Assembly (NCBI GenBank): GCA_964648005.1
Contig: CAZYKR010000143.1
Location: 1-11,283, forward strand
Direction of reading: 5' to 3'
DNA: 11,283 bases
Source of the DNA: JAGQTE01 sp964648005
Lineage (GTDB): Bacteria; Actinomycetota; Acidimicrobiia; Acidimicrobiales; Acidimicrobilacustridaceae
The number at the start of each line of letters is the position of its first letter. The stretch's first letter is position 1. Of the stretch, positions 6,122 through 11,283 are shown one piece after another. Both the position numbers and the translations under genes were made by a program. The notes under the pieces were generated by a model that did not search any database, had not been told where the DNA came from, and saw nothing but the letters and a program-made list of their open reading frames with translations.

Positions 6122-6179
6122 GGCAGTATTCTGTATACATTCTGCGACGGCCGCCAGCGCGCCGCACCGAGGAGCACCC
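6122..6179. promoter_or_regulatory. Divergent promoter region with TGTATACA palindrome and ATTCTG direct repeats
   Basis: These 58 bases separate the two divergent catabolic operons and contain an AT-rich island at about 6127-6144 in otherwise GC-rich DNA. TGTATACA at 6132-6139 is a perfect 8-bp palindrome. It provides TATACA, a fair -10 hexamer, on both strands. On the minus strand this would start transcription within a few bases of the dehydrogenase ATG (near-leaderless); on the plus strand it would leave a leader of about 33 bases before the GTG at 6180. ATTCTG is repeated directly at 6128-6133 and 6139-6144, exactly 11 bases apart. The palindrome resembles published FCD-type GntR operators (GTATAC core), so it may be the regulator's binding site. 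No convincing -35 is visible. Confidence 0.6.
6169..6174 (+). promoter_or_regulatory. Ribosome binding site of the MaoC-like gene
   Basis: GAGGAG lies five bases upstream of the GTG at 6180. It is the reason for choosing that start; the frame is open further upstream, but only through the divergent promoter and the dehydrogenase gene. Confidence 0.75.
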
Positions 6180-7478
6180 GTGGGAGACGCACCAGCCATC
6201 ACCGACGAGGGCATCGCCCGCCTGCGCGCCCGCATCGGCATCACCACGCCACATCCGATGGCACCGCACTACCTGCGCCCCAACGAGGACGCCTTCCGCC
6301 ACGTGGCGGAGTCCTACGGGGACGACAACCCGCTGTGGTGCGACCCGGCCTACGCCGCCGCCAGCCGCTGGGAGGGTCCGCTCGCTCCCCCGCACCTCGT
6401 CGGCGGCGACACGATGATCGGCGAGAACGAGATCGCTCGCCTCGACGACGAGACCAAGGCGTTGCTCAAGGGCGACCCGCTGCGCGGCGTGCACGCCTTC
6501 TACGCCGGCAGCTTCCGGGAGTGGTGGCACCCGCTGCGGCCCGGCACCCGGGTGTGGCGGCGCAACGCCCTCGTCGGCGTGCACGACAAGCAGTCGTCGT
6601 TCGCCACGCGCGCCGTGCACGAGTGGACCGGTGAGGTCTTCGCCGCCGAGGGCGGCCCGGTGCTGGCGGCCCAGTACCGCCTGATGATCCGCACCGAGCG
6701 GTCGAAGGCCACCGAGTCCGGCAAGTACGACGACATCGAGCTGCGCCCCTACACCGACGACGAGCTGGCGGCCATCGACGAGGTCTACGCCGGCGAGCGG
6801 GAGCGTCGGCGTGGCGCCGAGCCGCGCTGGTTCGAGGACGTCGCCATCGGCGACGAGATCGGCCCGATCGTGAAGGGCCCGCTGCGCGTCACCGACATGG
6901 TGTGCTGGCACGTCGGCGTCGGCATGGGGCTCTACGGCGTGAAGGCGCTGCGCCTCGGCTATGACCAGCGCCAGCGCGTGCCCCGCTTCTTCCGGCCCGA
7001 CGACCTCAATGTCCCCGACGTGCAGCAGCGCGTGCACTGGGATCCCGAGTGGGCGCGGGCTGCCGGCAACCCGGCCATCTACGACTACGGGCGGATGCGC
7101 GAGACGTGGCTGATCCACGCCTGCACCGACTGGATGGGCGACGACGCCTGGCTGTGGAAGCTCGACTGCGAGTTCCGCCAGTTCAACTACGTCGGCGACA
7201 CGCACTGGGTGCGCGGCACCGTCACCGACGTCTACCTCGCCGAGGGCGATCGGCCCGCCGTCGACGTGGAGCTGGCCGCCGTCAACCAGCGAGGCGTCAC
7301 GACGACCCCCGGGCATGCCACCATCCTGCTGCCCAGCCGCGAGCATGGGCCGGTGCGCCTGCCCGATCCGCCGGGTGGGGCCACGACGTGCGCCGAGGCG
7401 CTCGACGCCCTGGTCGAGCGGTTCGCCGCCATGGAGGACGACGTGCTGGACCCAGCCGTGGAGGACACAGGCACATGA
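6180..7478 (+). CDS. MaoC/FAS1-like double-hotdog acyl-CoA dehydratase
   Basis: A 432-residue protein made of two hotdog domains. The first (about 20-200) contains YGDDNPLWCDPAYAAASRWEG (46-66), the form of the GDxNPxH motif found in N-terminal FAS1-like dehydratase domains, with Trp53 where single-domain MaoC hydratases have the catalytic His. The second domain (about 215-390) has the conserved stretch GNPAIYDYGRMRETWLIHA (296-314) followed by the DWMGDDAWLWKLDCEFRQFNYVGDTHW block (317-343). The expected reaction is reversible hydration of an enoyl-CoA, acting next after the divergently encoded dehydrogenase. The GTG start at 6180 is supported by GAGGAG. The TGA overlaps the next ATG (ATGA, 7475-7478), so it is coupled to crotonase C. 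The catalytic residues are uncertain and a non-hydratase acyl-CoA role is possible. Confidence 0.85.
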   Translation: MGDAPAITDEGIARLRARIGITTPHPMAPHYLRPNEDAFRHVAESYGDDNPLWCDPAYAAASRWEGPLAPPHLVGGDTMIGENEIARLDDETKALLKGDPLRGVHAFYAGSFREWWHPLRPGTRVWRRNALVGVHDKQSSFATRAVHEWTGEVFAAEGGPVLAAQYRLMIRTERSKATESGKYDDIELRPYTDDELAAIDEVYAGERERRRGAEPRWFEDVAIGDEIGPIVKGPLRVTDMVCWHVGVGMGLYGVKALRLGYDQRQRVPRFFRPDDLNVPDVQQRVHWDPEWARAAGNPAIYDYGRMRETWLIHACTDWMGDDAWLWKLDCEFRQFNYVGDTHWVRGTVTDVYLAEGDRPAVDVELAAVNQRGVTTTPGHATILLPSREHGPVRLPDPPGGATTCAEALDALVERFAAMEDDVLDPAVEDTGT

Positions 7479-8290
7479 AGGACTACCCCGCCGCCCCGGA
7501 CGGCCTGCGTGTCGAGCGTGACGCGGACGCCGGCGTGCTCAGGTTGGCGTTCGACCGGGTCGATCGGCGCAACGCCCTCACCGACGACATCGTGCTGGGG
7601 CTGATCGAGCTCATCGAGGCCGCCGGCTCCGATGAGGCGGTGCGGGTGATCCACCTCACCGGCGAGGGCGACCACTTCTGCTCGGGGTTCGACCTCTCGC
7701 TGCGGGGTAAGCCCGAGACCCCGCCACGCACCGGGGCGACGCAGCGCCAGATGCGCTGGCATGTCAACCGGCTCATCCCGACCATGCTCGAGACCCAGAC
7801 GCCGATCGTCGTCTCGGCGAGGGGTTGGATCATCGGCTTGGGGCTCAACATCGCCCTCGCCGCTGACTTCGCCGTCGTGGCGGACGACACCCGTCTCTGG
7901 GCACCGTTCGTGGGTGCCGGCTTCACGCCCGACAGCGGGTCGTCGTGGCTGCTCCCCCGCCTCGCCGGCGTGGCGCGAGCCAAGGACATGCTGTTGCTAG
8001 GCCGCAAGGTGTCGGGCCTCGAGGCGGCGGAGTGGGGCATGGTGCACCAGGCCGTCGAGGGTCGGGCGCTCGACACCGTCGCCGGCGAGCTCGTGGCCGA
8101 ACTGGCGGCGTCGCCGACGGTGGCGCTCGGCCTGACGAAGTTGCTGATCAACCGGGGCCTCGACACCGACCTGCCCCGCCATCTCGCCGACGAGGCCTTC
8201 GCCATCGAGCTGTCGAGCCGGTCCGAGGACTTCGCCGAGGCCTCGCGCGCCAAGCGCGACAAGCGCGCCCCCGACTTCCGCGGCCGCTGA
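7475..8290 (+). CDS. Enoyl-CoA hydratase/isomerase family protein (crotonase C, isomerase-like)
   Basis: A 271-residue crotonase-fold protein. The oxyanion-hole segments are DHFCSGFDLS (66-75) and ARGWIIGLGLNIA (115-127). The position of rat E144 is N125 and that of E164 is F145, so neither hydratase glutamate is present. The loop instead reads FTPDSGSSWLLPRLAG (150-165). An aspartate in a PDSG loop is used as the acid/base by delta3,delta2-enoyl-CoA isomerases and PaaG-type isomerases, so D153 is a candidate catalytic residue and double-bond isomerisation is more likely than hydration. The ending SEDFAEASRAKRDKRAPDF (250-268) is the usual crotonase C-terminal helix (xEDxxEGxxAFxxKRxPxF). ATG overlaps the MaoC-like stop. 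It converges on crotonase D across a region with inverted repeats. Confidence 0.9.
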   Translation: MKDYPAAPDGLRVERDADAGVLRLAFDRVDRRNALTDDIVLGLIELIEAAGSDEAVRVIHLTGEGDHFCSGFDLSLRGKPETPPRTGATQRQMRWHVNRLIPTMLETQTPIVVSARGWIIGLGLNIALAADFAVVADDTRLWAPFVGAGFTPDSGSSWLLPRLAGVARAKDMLLLGRKVSGLEAAEWGMVHQAVEGRALDTVAGELVAELAASPTVALGLTKLLINRGLDTDLPRHLADEAFAIELSSRSEDFAEASRAKRDKRAPDFRGR

Positions 8291-8324
8291 CGCTTCCGAG
8301 CACGTTGGCGCAGATGTCGCCGGC

Positions 8325-8347
8325 CGAGGGCGGGCGGACGACCCTCG
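8325..8347 (+). terminator. Weak stem-loop downstream of crotonase C
   Basis: CGAGGG (8325-8330) pairs with CCCTCG (8342-8347) across an 11-base loop, and partly matching GTCG/CGAC flanks could extend it with bulges. There is no T tract. It is a minor structure that may help the larger hairpin just downstream. Confidence 0.25.
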
Positions 8348-8356
8348 CCGCCGACG

Positions 8357-8397
8357 GTTGCACGTTTGCACGCGCCGGGCGCGTGCAAACGCGCAAC
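8357..8397. terminator. Long near-perfect inverted repeat, probable terminator of the 6180-8290 operon
   Basis: GTTTGCACGCGC (8364-8375) and its exact complement (8379-8390) enclose a three-base CGG loop. Seven more bases pair on the outside (8357-8363 with 8391-8397) with a single A/C mismatch, giving 18 of 19 pairs. It lies 66 bases after the crotonase C stop and between convergent genes. No T tract follows on either strand, which is common for actinobacterial terminators. A dispersed repeat or a protein-binding site cannot be excluded. Confidence 0.65.
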
Positions 8398-8456
8398 AGT
8401 GCGTGCTGGGTGGGCGTCACCGTGGCGGGCGGCGGGGGTCATCGGACGGCCCGCCC

Positions 8457-8509
8457 CCGACGAGTGGTCGTCCATGCGCCGCATGGGATGCGGACCAGCC
8501 ACTCGTCGG
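8457..8509. terminator. Second inverted repeat, 11-bp stem with nested hairpin, probable terminator of crotonase D
   Basis: CCGACGAGTGG (8457-8467) and its exact complement CCACTCGTCGG (8499-8509) frame 31 bases that contain a nested hairpin, CCATGC (8472-8477) with GCATGG (8481-8486), or alternatively CCGCAT (8479-8484) with ATGCGG (8488-8493). The nearest gene is crotonase D, whose stop codon ends 14 bases away on the minus strand, so termination of that gene is the simplest reading. No T tract is present. Two mutually exclusive inner hairpins would also suit a structured RNA. Confidence 0.5.
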
Positions 8510-8522
8510 ATGCGGCGCTGGG

Positions 8523-9329
8523 TCAGGTGAAGGTGCCGTGGCGGCCGGCGCCTTCGGCGAAGCGGGTGGCGCCGGCCTGGGTCTCGCCGCTGCGGATGAC
8601 GTCGAGGCCGAGCTGGGTCTCGCGGGCCAGGGCATCGTCGAGGTCGAGGCTCCACTGGTCGTAGCTGGAGCGGCGATCGCTGCGCAGGCACCGTTGTGGG
8701 AACGCCGCCAGCTGGTGCCCCAGCTCGACCGCCGCCGCCAATGCTTGGCCCGGCGCCACGACGCGGTTGGCGAGCCCCATCGCTCGGGCCTCGTCTCCCG
8801 ACACGCCGCGCCCGGTGAGGATCAGGTCCATGGCGTGGCTGTGGCCGACGAGCCGCGGCAGCCGGATCGTGCCACCGTCGATCAGTGGCACGCCCCACCG
8901 GCGGCAGTACACCCCGAACACGGCATCGGACGCCGCCACCCGCAGGTCGCACCAGACCGCCAACTCCAGACCACCAGCCACGGCGTGCCCCTCGACGGCG
9001 GCGATCACCGGCTTGGACAGCAGCATCCTGGTGGGGCCCATCGGCCCGTCGCCCTCGGGGGTCACCCAGTTGCCCCGGCCGGTCGAGACGGCCTTGAGGT
9101 CGGCCCCGGCGCAGAACGTGCCTCCGGCCCCGGTCAACACGGCGACCGATGCGCCCTCGTCGGCATCGAAAGCGGCGAACGCCTCGGCCAGCGCCGCGGC
9201 GGTCGGACGATCGACGGCGTTGCGGACCTCGGGGCGATCGATGGTGACGATCCGCACGGGACCGTCGTCGGTGACGTGCACGGTGGCGGCTGGCACGGGC
9301 GCGGAGGCGGAGGCATCGGGCTCGGTCAT
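8523..9329 (-). CDS. Enoyl-CoA hydratase/isomerase family protein (crotonase D)
   Basis: A 268-residue crotonase-fold protein that stands alone on the minus strand. Oxyanion-hole segments are GGTFCAGADLKAV (69-81) and EGHAVAGGLELA (113-124). The first hydratase glutamate is kept (E122), but the position of the second is C142 within the segment FGVYCRRWGVPLIDGGTIRLPR (138-159). The CRRWGVPLIDGGT block is a recurrent feature of a large group of actinobacterial EchA-type proteins of unproven reaction. The N-terminus is Ala/Pro-rich before the fold begins at about residue 15. The ATG at 9329 begins MTEPDASASA and has no clear Shine-Dalgarno, so translation may be leaderless. It shares a divergent promoter region with the ferredoxin/P450 pair. 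Its substrate and its link to the 1276-8290 pathway are not shown by the sequence. Confidence 0.88.
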   Translation of the reverse strand: MTEPDASASAPVPAATVHVTDDGPVRIVTIDRPEVRNAVDRPTAAALAEAFAAFDADEGASVAVLTGAGGTFCAGADLKAVSTGRGNWVTPEGDGPMGPTRMLLSKPVIAAVEGHAVAGGLELAVWCDLRVAASDAVFGVYCRRWGVPLIDGGTIRLPRLVGHSHAMDLILTGRGVSGDEARAMGLANRVVAPGQALAAAVELGHQLAAFPQRCLRSDRRSSYDQWSLDLDDALARETQLGLDVIRSGETQAGATRFAEGAGRHGTFT

Positions 9330-9441
9330 GGACCCACGGTACGCCGCCGCGTCTGTCGTCACCGCTGCTGTCACCTTCTATGGTGGAGGCTCCACGCACG
9401 GCGGCCGGGGGGCCACCGGCAACGTTCGTCCAGGGGGAATG
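9330..9441. promoter_or_regulatory. Divergent promoter region of crotonase D and ferredoxin/P450, with palindrome
   Basis: This 112-base gap lies between two divergent genes. For the plus strand, TATGGT at 9379-9384 is a possible -10. A 13-bp palindrome, GTGGAG-G-CTCCAC (9383-9395), overlaps it and would cover the transcription start, a normal place for a repressor site. GTCACC is repeated directly at 9358-9363 and 9370-9375 just upstream. No good -35 can be named. The TGTATACA element of the other divergent promoter is not present here. Confidence 0.4.
9432..9438 (+). promoter_or_regulatory. Ribosome binding site of the ferredoxin
   Basis: AGGGGGA lies just before two consecutive ATG codons (9439 and 9442). 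The second has the better spacing, so 9442 is preferred. Confidence 0.55.
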
Positions 9442-9639
9442 ATGCGCATCCACGTCGACGCCGACAAGTGCCAGGGCCACAACCGCTGCTACGCCATCGC
9501 ACCGGAGCTGTTCGACGTCGACGACCTCGGTTACGCCACTGCGCTCAACGACGGCGTGGTGCCGGCGGAGCTCGAGGAGAAGGCCCGTCTGGCGGTGGCC
9601 AACTGCCCGGAGTACGCCATCACCATCGAGGAGGGCTGA
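9442..9639 (+). CDS. Ferredoxin, [3Fe-4S] type, P450 partner
   Basis: A 65-residue small electron carrier beginning MRIHVDADKC. Cysteines C10 and C16 form CQGHNRC with His13 in the place where a [4Fe-4S] ferredoxin has its extra Cys, and C55 is followed by Pro (NCPEYAI). This C-x2-H-x2-C...CP pattern is the known signature of the [3Fe-4S] or labile [4Fe-4S] ferredoxins that sit beside P450 genes in mycobacteria and streptomycetes. The protein is acidic, as expected for docking to a P450. It ends TGATG with the P450 start (one-base overlap), so the two proteins should be made together. An alternative ATG three bases upstream would add one Met. No ferredoxin reductase is encoded in the window. 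Confidence 0.93.
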   Translation: MRIHVDADKCQGHNRCYAIAPELFDVDDLGYATALNDGVVPAELEEKARLAVANCPEYAITIEEG

Positions 9640-10862
9640 TGTCGGACGCCACCGACCACCAGCTCAGCAGCCACCCGCCGGTCACCGACTGGACGACGGA
9701 CTTCGACCACGCCGTCGACGAGTACGCGGCGCGCGCCCCGGAGATCTGGGACGAGCTGCGTGGCTCGTGCCCGGTGGCGCACTCCGAGCGCTACGGCGGC
9801 GTGTGGCTGCCGACGCGCCACGAGGACGTGGCCGCCATCGCCTACGACACCGAGCACTTCACCAGCCGTTCGGTCGTGGTCACCGAGGGCCGACCGATCG
9901 CCCCCGCCCCGCGCGGCATCGCCCCGCCCATCTCGTCGGACCCGCCGTTCCACCAGGAGGCGCGCCGCATGTTGCTGCCCGCCTTCTCGCCCAAGGCGGT
10001 CAACGAACTCGAGCCCTACACCCGGGCCTACTGCAACGAGCTGCTCGACGCCGTCGCCGGAGCCGAGACCTTCGACGCCGCCGTCGACTACGCCCAGCAC
10101 ATCCCGGTGCGGGTCATCGCCAAGATGCTCGGCTTCCCGCCCGAAGACGGCGACATCTTCCGCCGCATCGTCCACAATGCGCTCGAGGCGGTCGACCTGC
10201 CCCAAGAGCAGCGGATGATGAACTTTCTGACGCTCGACGAGTACCTGCGGACCCAGGTCCAGGACCACCTCGACAACCCCCGCGACGACCTGACGACGTT
10301 CCTGCTCAACGCCGAGATGGATGGCGAGCCGCTCTCCCCGGAGCACGTCGGCGGCACGATCGCGCTGTTGCTGATCGCCGGCATCGACACCACGTGGAGC
10401 GCCATCGGTGCCTCGCTGTGGCACCTGGCCGCCAACCCCGATGACCTCGCCCGCCTGGTCGCGGAACCAGCACTGATGCCGACCGCCATCGAGGAGTTCC
10501 TGCGGTACTACGCCCCGGTGACGATGGCCCGCCTCGTCGCCGAGCCGGTCCAGATCGGCGGCTGCCCGATGCAGCCCGACGAGTGGGTGCTGCTGCCGTT
10601 CCCGGCGGCCAACCGCGACCCGGAGTTCTTCGACCGCGCCGACGAGGTCGTGCTCGACCGCGAGGTGAACCGCCACGCCGCCTTCGGACTGGGCATCCAC
10701 CGCTGCGCCGGGTCGAACCTGGCCCGGATGGAGCTGCGGGTGGCACTCGAGACCTTCCTCGAGCGCTTCCCGAGCTTCACCCTCGCCGACCCCGACGCCG
10801 TGCGCTGGTCGCGCGGCCAGGTGCGCGGCCCCCGCACCCTGCCGGTGCGCGTCACGGCCTGA
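9639..10862 (+). CDS. Cytochrome P450
   Basis: A 407-residue soluble bacterial P450 without an N-terminal membrane anchor. The I-helix carries AGIDTT (247-252) with the acid/threonine pair D250 and T251/T252 used in oxygen activation. The K-helix ExxR is E286-F-L-R289. The haem loop is FGLGIHRCAGSNLA (349-362) with C356 as the proximal ligand. The NRDPEFFDRAD meander (325-335) is also present. Expected role: hydroxylation of a hydrophobic substrate using electrons from the adjacent ferredoxin. The C-terminal WSRGQVRGPRTLPV (390-403) is a substrate-channel segment that recurs in actinobacterial P450s, but I cannot assign a CYP family without a search. A link to the neighbouring acyl-CoA pathway, for example oxidation of a cyclic acid, is inference from position. 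Confidence 0.97.
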   Translation: MSDATDHQLSSHPPVTDWTTDFDHAVDEYAARAPEIWDELRGSCPVAHSERYGGVWLPTRHEDVAAIAYDTEHFTSRSVVVTEGRPIAPAPRGIAPPISSDPPFHQEARRMLLPAFSPKAVNELEPYTRAYCNELLDAVAGAETFDAAVDYAQHIPVRVIAKMLGFPPEDGDIFRRIVHNALEAVDLPQEQRMMNFLTLDEYLRTQVQDHLDNPRDDLTTFLLNAEMDGEPLSPEHVGGTIALLLIAGIDTTWSAIGASLWHLAANPDDLARLVAEPALMPTAIEEFLRYYAPVTMARLVAEPVQIGGCPMQPDEWVLLPFPAANRDPEFFDRADEVVLDREVNRHAAFGLGIHRCAGSNLARMELRVALETFLERFPSFTLADPDAVRWSRGQVRGPRTLPVRVTA

Positions 10863-10881
10863 CGACGTCGGGCGACAACGC

Positions 10882-11283
10882 TCACCACATCCCGGTCAGC
10901 AAGCCGCCGGCCATCGTCATGCCGACCTCGGCGACGCGCGCCAGGGCTGCGTCGTCCACGTCGCCGATGACCAGCGTCGGCGGTTGCACCTCGCGCCAGC
11001 GCAGCCCCGCGACGATGCGTTGCACGGCCGCCACGGTGCCGCTGCCGTCGTCGAAGCGGCCCTTGACCACCAGCGCATACGGCAGCCCGACCGTGTCGTC
11101 GATGACGTCGTAGTAGGTCCGGTCGAACAGGTCCTTGAGTGCACCGCTCATCGTCCCGAAGTTCTCCGTCGTGCCGACGACGAGCGCCTCGGCCCATCGC
11201 AGGTCGTCGGCATCGGTGGCGAAGGGCGACGCCACCCGCGCCTCGAGCGTCACCCCGTCGTCGGCGACAGCCCGCACCTCGTC
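10882..11283 (-). CDS. Flavodoxin-like / FMN-dependent reductase family protein, N-terminus beyond window
   Basis: 133 residues of the C-terminal part are present and the frame is open to the right edge, so the start is outside the window. The segment ALVVGTTENFGTMSGALKDLFDRTYYD (31-57) is the flavin-binding loop region of flavodoxin-fold proteins, and GLPYALVVKG (64-73) is the following strand. The conserved ending GMTMAGGLLTGMW matches small actinobacterial flavodoxin family proteins. The missing N-terminal part should hold the phosphate-binding loop. Such proteins may carry electrons or reduce quinones. Because it converges on the P450 with 19 bases between the stops, a role as its electron donor is possible but only suggested by proximity. 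Confidence 0.85.
   Translation of the reverse strand, partial: DEVRAVADDGVTLEARVASPFATDADDLRWAEALVVGTTENFGTMSGALKDLFDRTYYDVIDDTVGLPYALVVKGRFDDGSGTVAAVQRIVAGLRWREVQPPTLVIGDVDDAALARVAEVGMTMAGGLLTGMW

Noticed and set aside
5988..6179. N-terminal extension of the MaoC-like protein
   Set aside because: It would cross the divergent promoter and the start of the dehydrogenase; the GTG at 6180 has a strong ribosome binding site.
8398..8456. Possible small gene in the GC-rich stretch between the two inverted repeats
   Set aside because: No start codon with a ribosome binding site and no coding-like sequence; only a weak CGGGGG/CCCCCG pairing is visible.
9439..9441. Alternative ATG for the ferredoxin
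   Set aside because: It directly abuts the AGGGGGA site, leaving no spacer; the ATG at 9442 fits better. The difference is one residue.
7483..9480. Very long minus-strand open frame across crotonase C, the intergenic region and crotonase D
   Set aside because: It is Arg/Pro-rich shadow sequence with no domain, and it lies opposite or out of frame with well-supported genes.
8358..9638. Plus-strand open frame leading into the P450
   Set aside because: The stretch before 9639 is antisense to crotonase D and out of frame with the ferredoxin; the P450 starts at the ATG overlapping the ferredoxin stop.
1..11283. CRISPR array, tRNA, insertion sequence or defence system
   Set aside because: No regularly spaced repeats, cloverleaf, transposase or nuclease motifs were seen on either strand.

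Overview
This window is very GC-rich and almost fully coding. Compact genes, frequent GTG starts and stop/start overlaps, a TIGR03086/MDMPI-like (mycothiol-type DinB-fold) protein and many acyl-CoA enzymes all suggest a high-GC actinomycete. An Acidimicrobiia-like or Mycobacteriales-like genome fits, but the sequence alone does not fix the taxon. I see no rRNA, tRNA, CRISPR array, transposase or phage gene.

Layout. (1) Positions 3-1257, plus strand: the tail of an unidentified gene, a GntR/FCD-type regulator that starts inside that gene's stop codon, and a DUF1801 protein. (2) Positions 1276-6121, minus strand, read right to left: acyl-CoA dehydrogenase, a possible 20-codon bridging ORF, crotonase A, an AMP-forming acyl-CoA ligase, crotonase B, and the TIGR03086-like protein. 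Successive genes overlap by four bases (ATGA or GTGA), so this looks like one tightly coupled operon. (3) Positions 6180-8290, plus strand and divergent from block 2: a double-hotdog MaoC/FAS1-like dehydratase and crotonase C, again with an ATGA overlap. The 58-bp gap between blocks 2 and 3 carries an AT-rich palindrome, TGTATACA, that resembles FCD-type GntR operators. (4) Positions 8291-8522: a convergent intergenic region with two strong inverted repeats. (5) Positions 8523-9329, minus strand: crotonase D. (6) Positions 9442-10862, plus strand: a three-cysteine ferredoxin and a cytochrome P450, with start and stop codons overlapping. (7) Positions 10882-11283, minus strand: the C-terminal part of a flavodoxin-like protein that runs off the window.

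How the genes may work together (inference). Ligase, dehydrogenase, hydratase/dehydratase and four crotonase-fold enzymes are the parts of a CoA-thioester catabolic pathway, and the P450/ferredoxin pair could hydroxylate a hydrophobic precursor or intermediate. No thiolase or 3-hydroxyacyl-CoA dehydrogenase is present here. Crotonases A and B have histidine at both positions where classical enoyl-CoA hydratases carry their catalytic glutamates, so an unusual reaction such as ring opening, hydrolysis or retro-Claisen cleavage is possible alongside simple hydration. The substrate cannot be named from sequence; a cyclic, branched or terpenoid/steroid-like acid is a reasonable guess. The regulator at 137-793 is the obvious candidate to control the divergent promoter.
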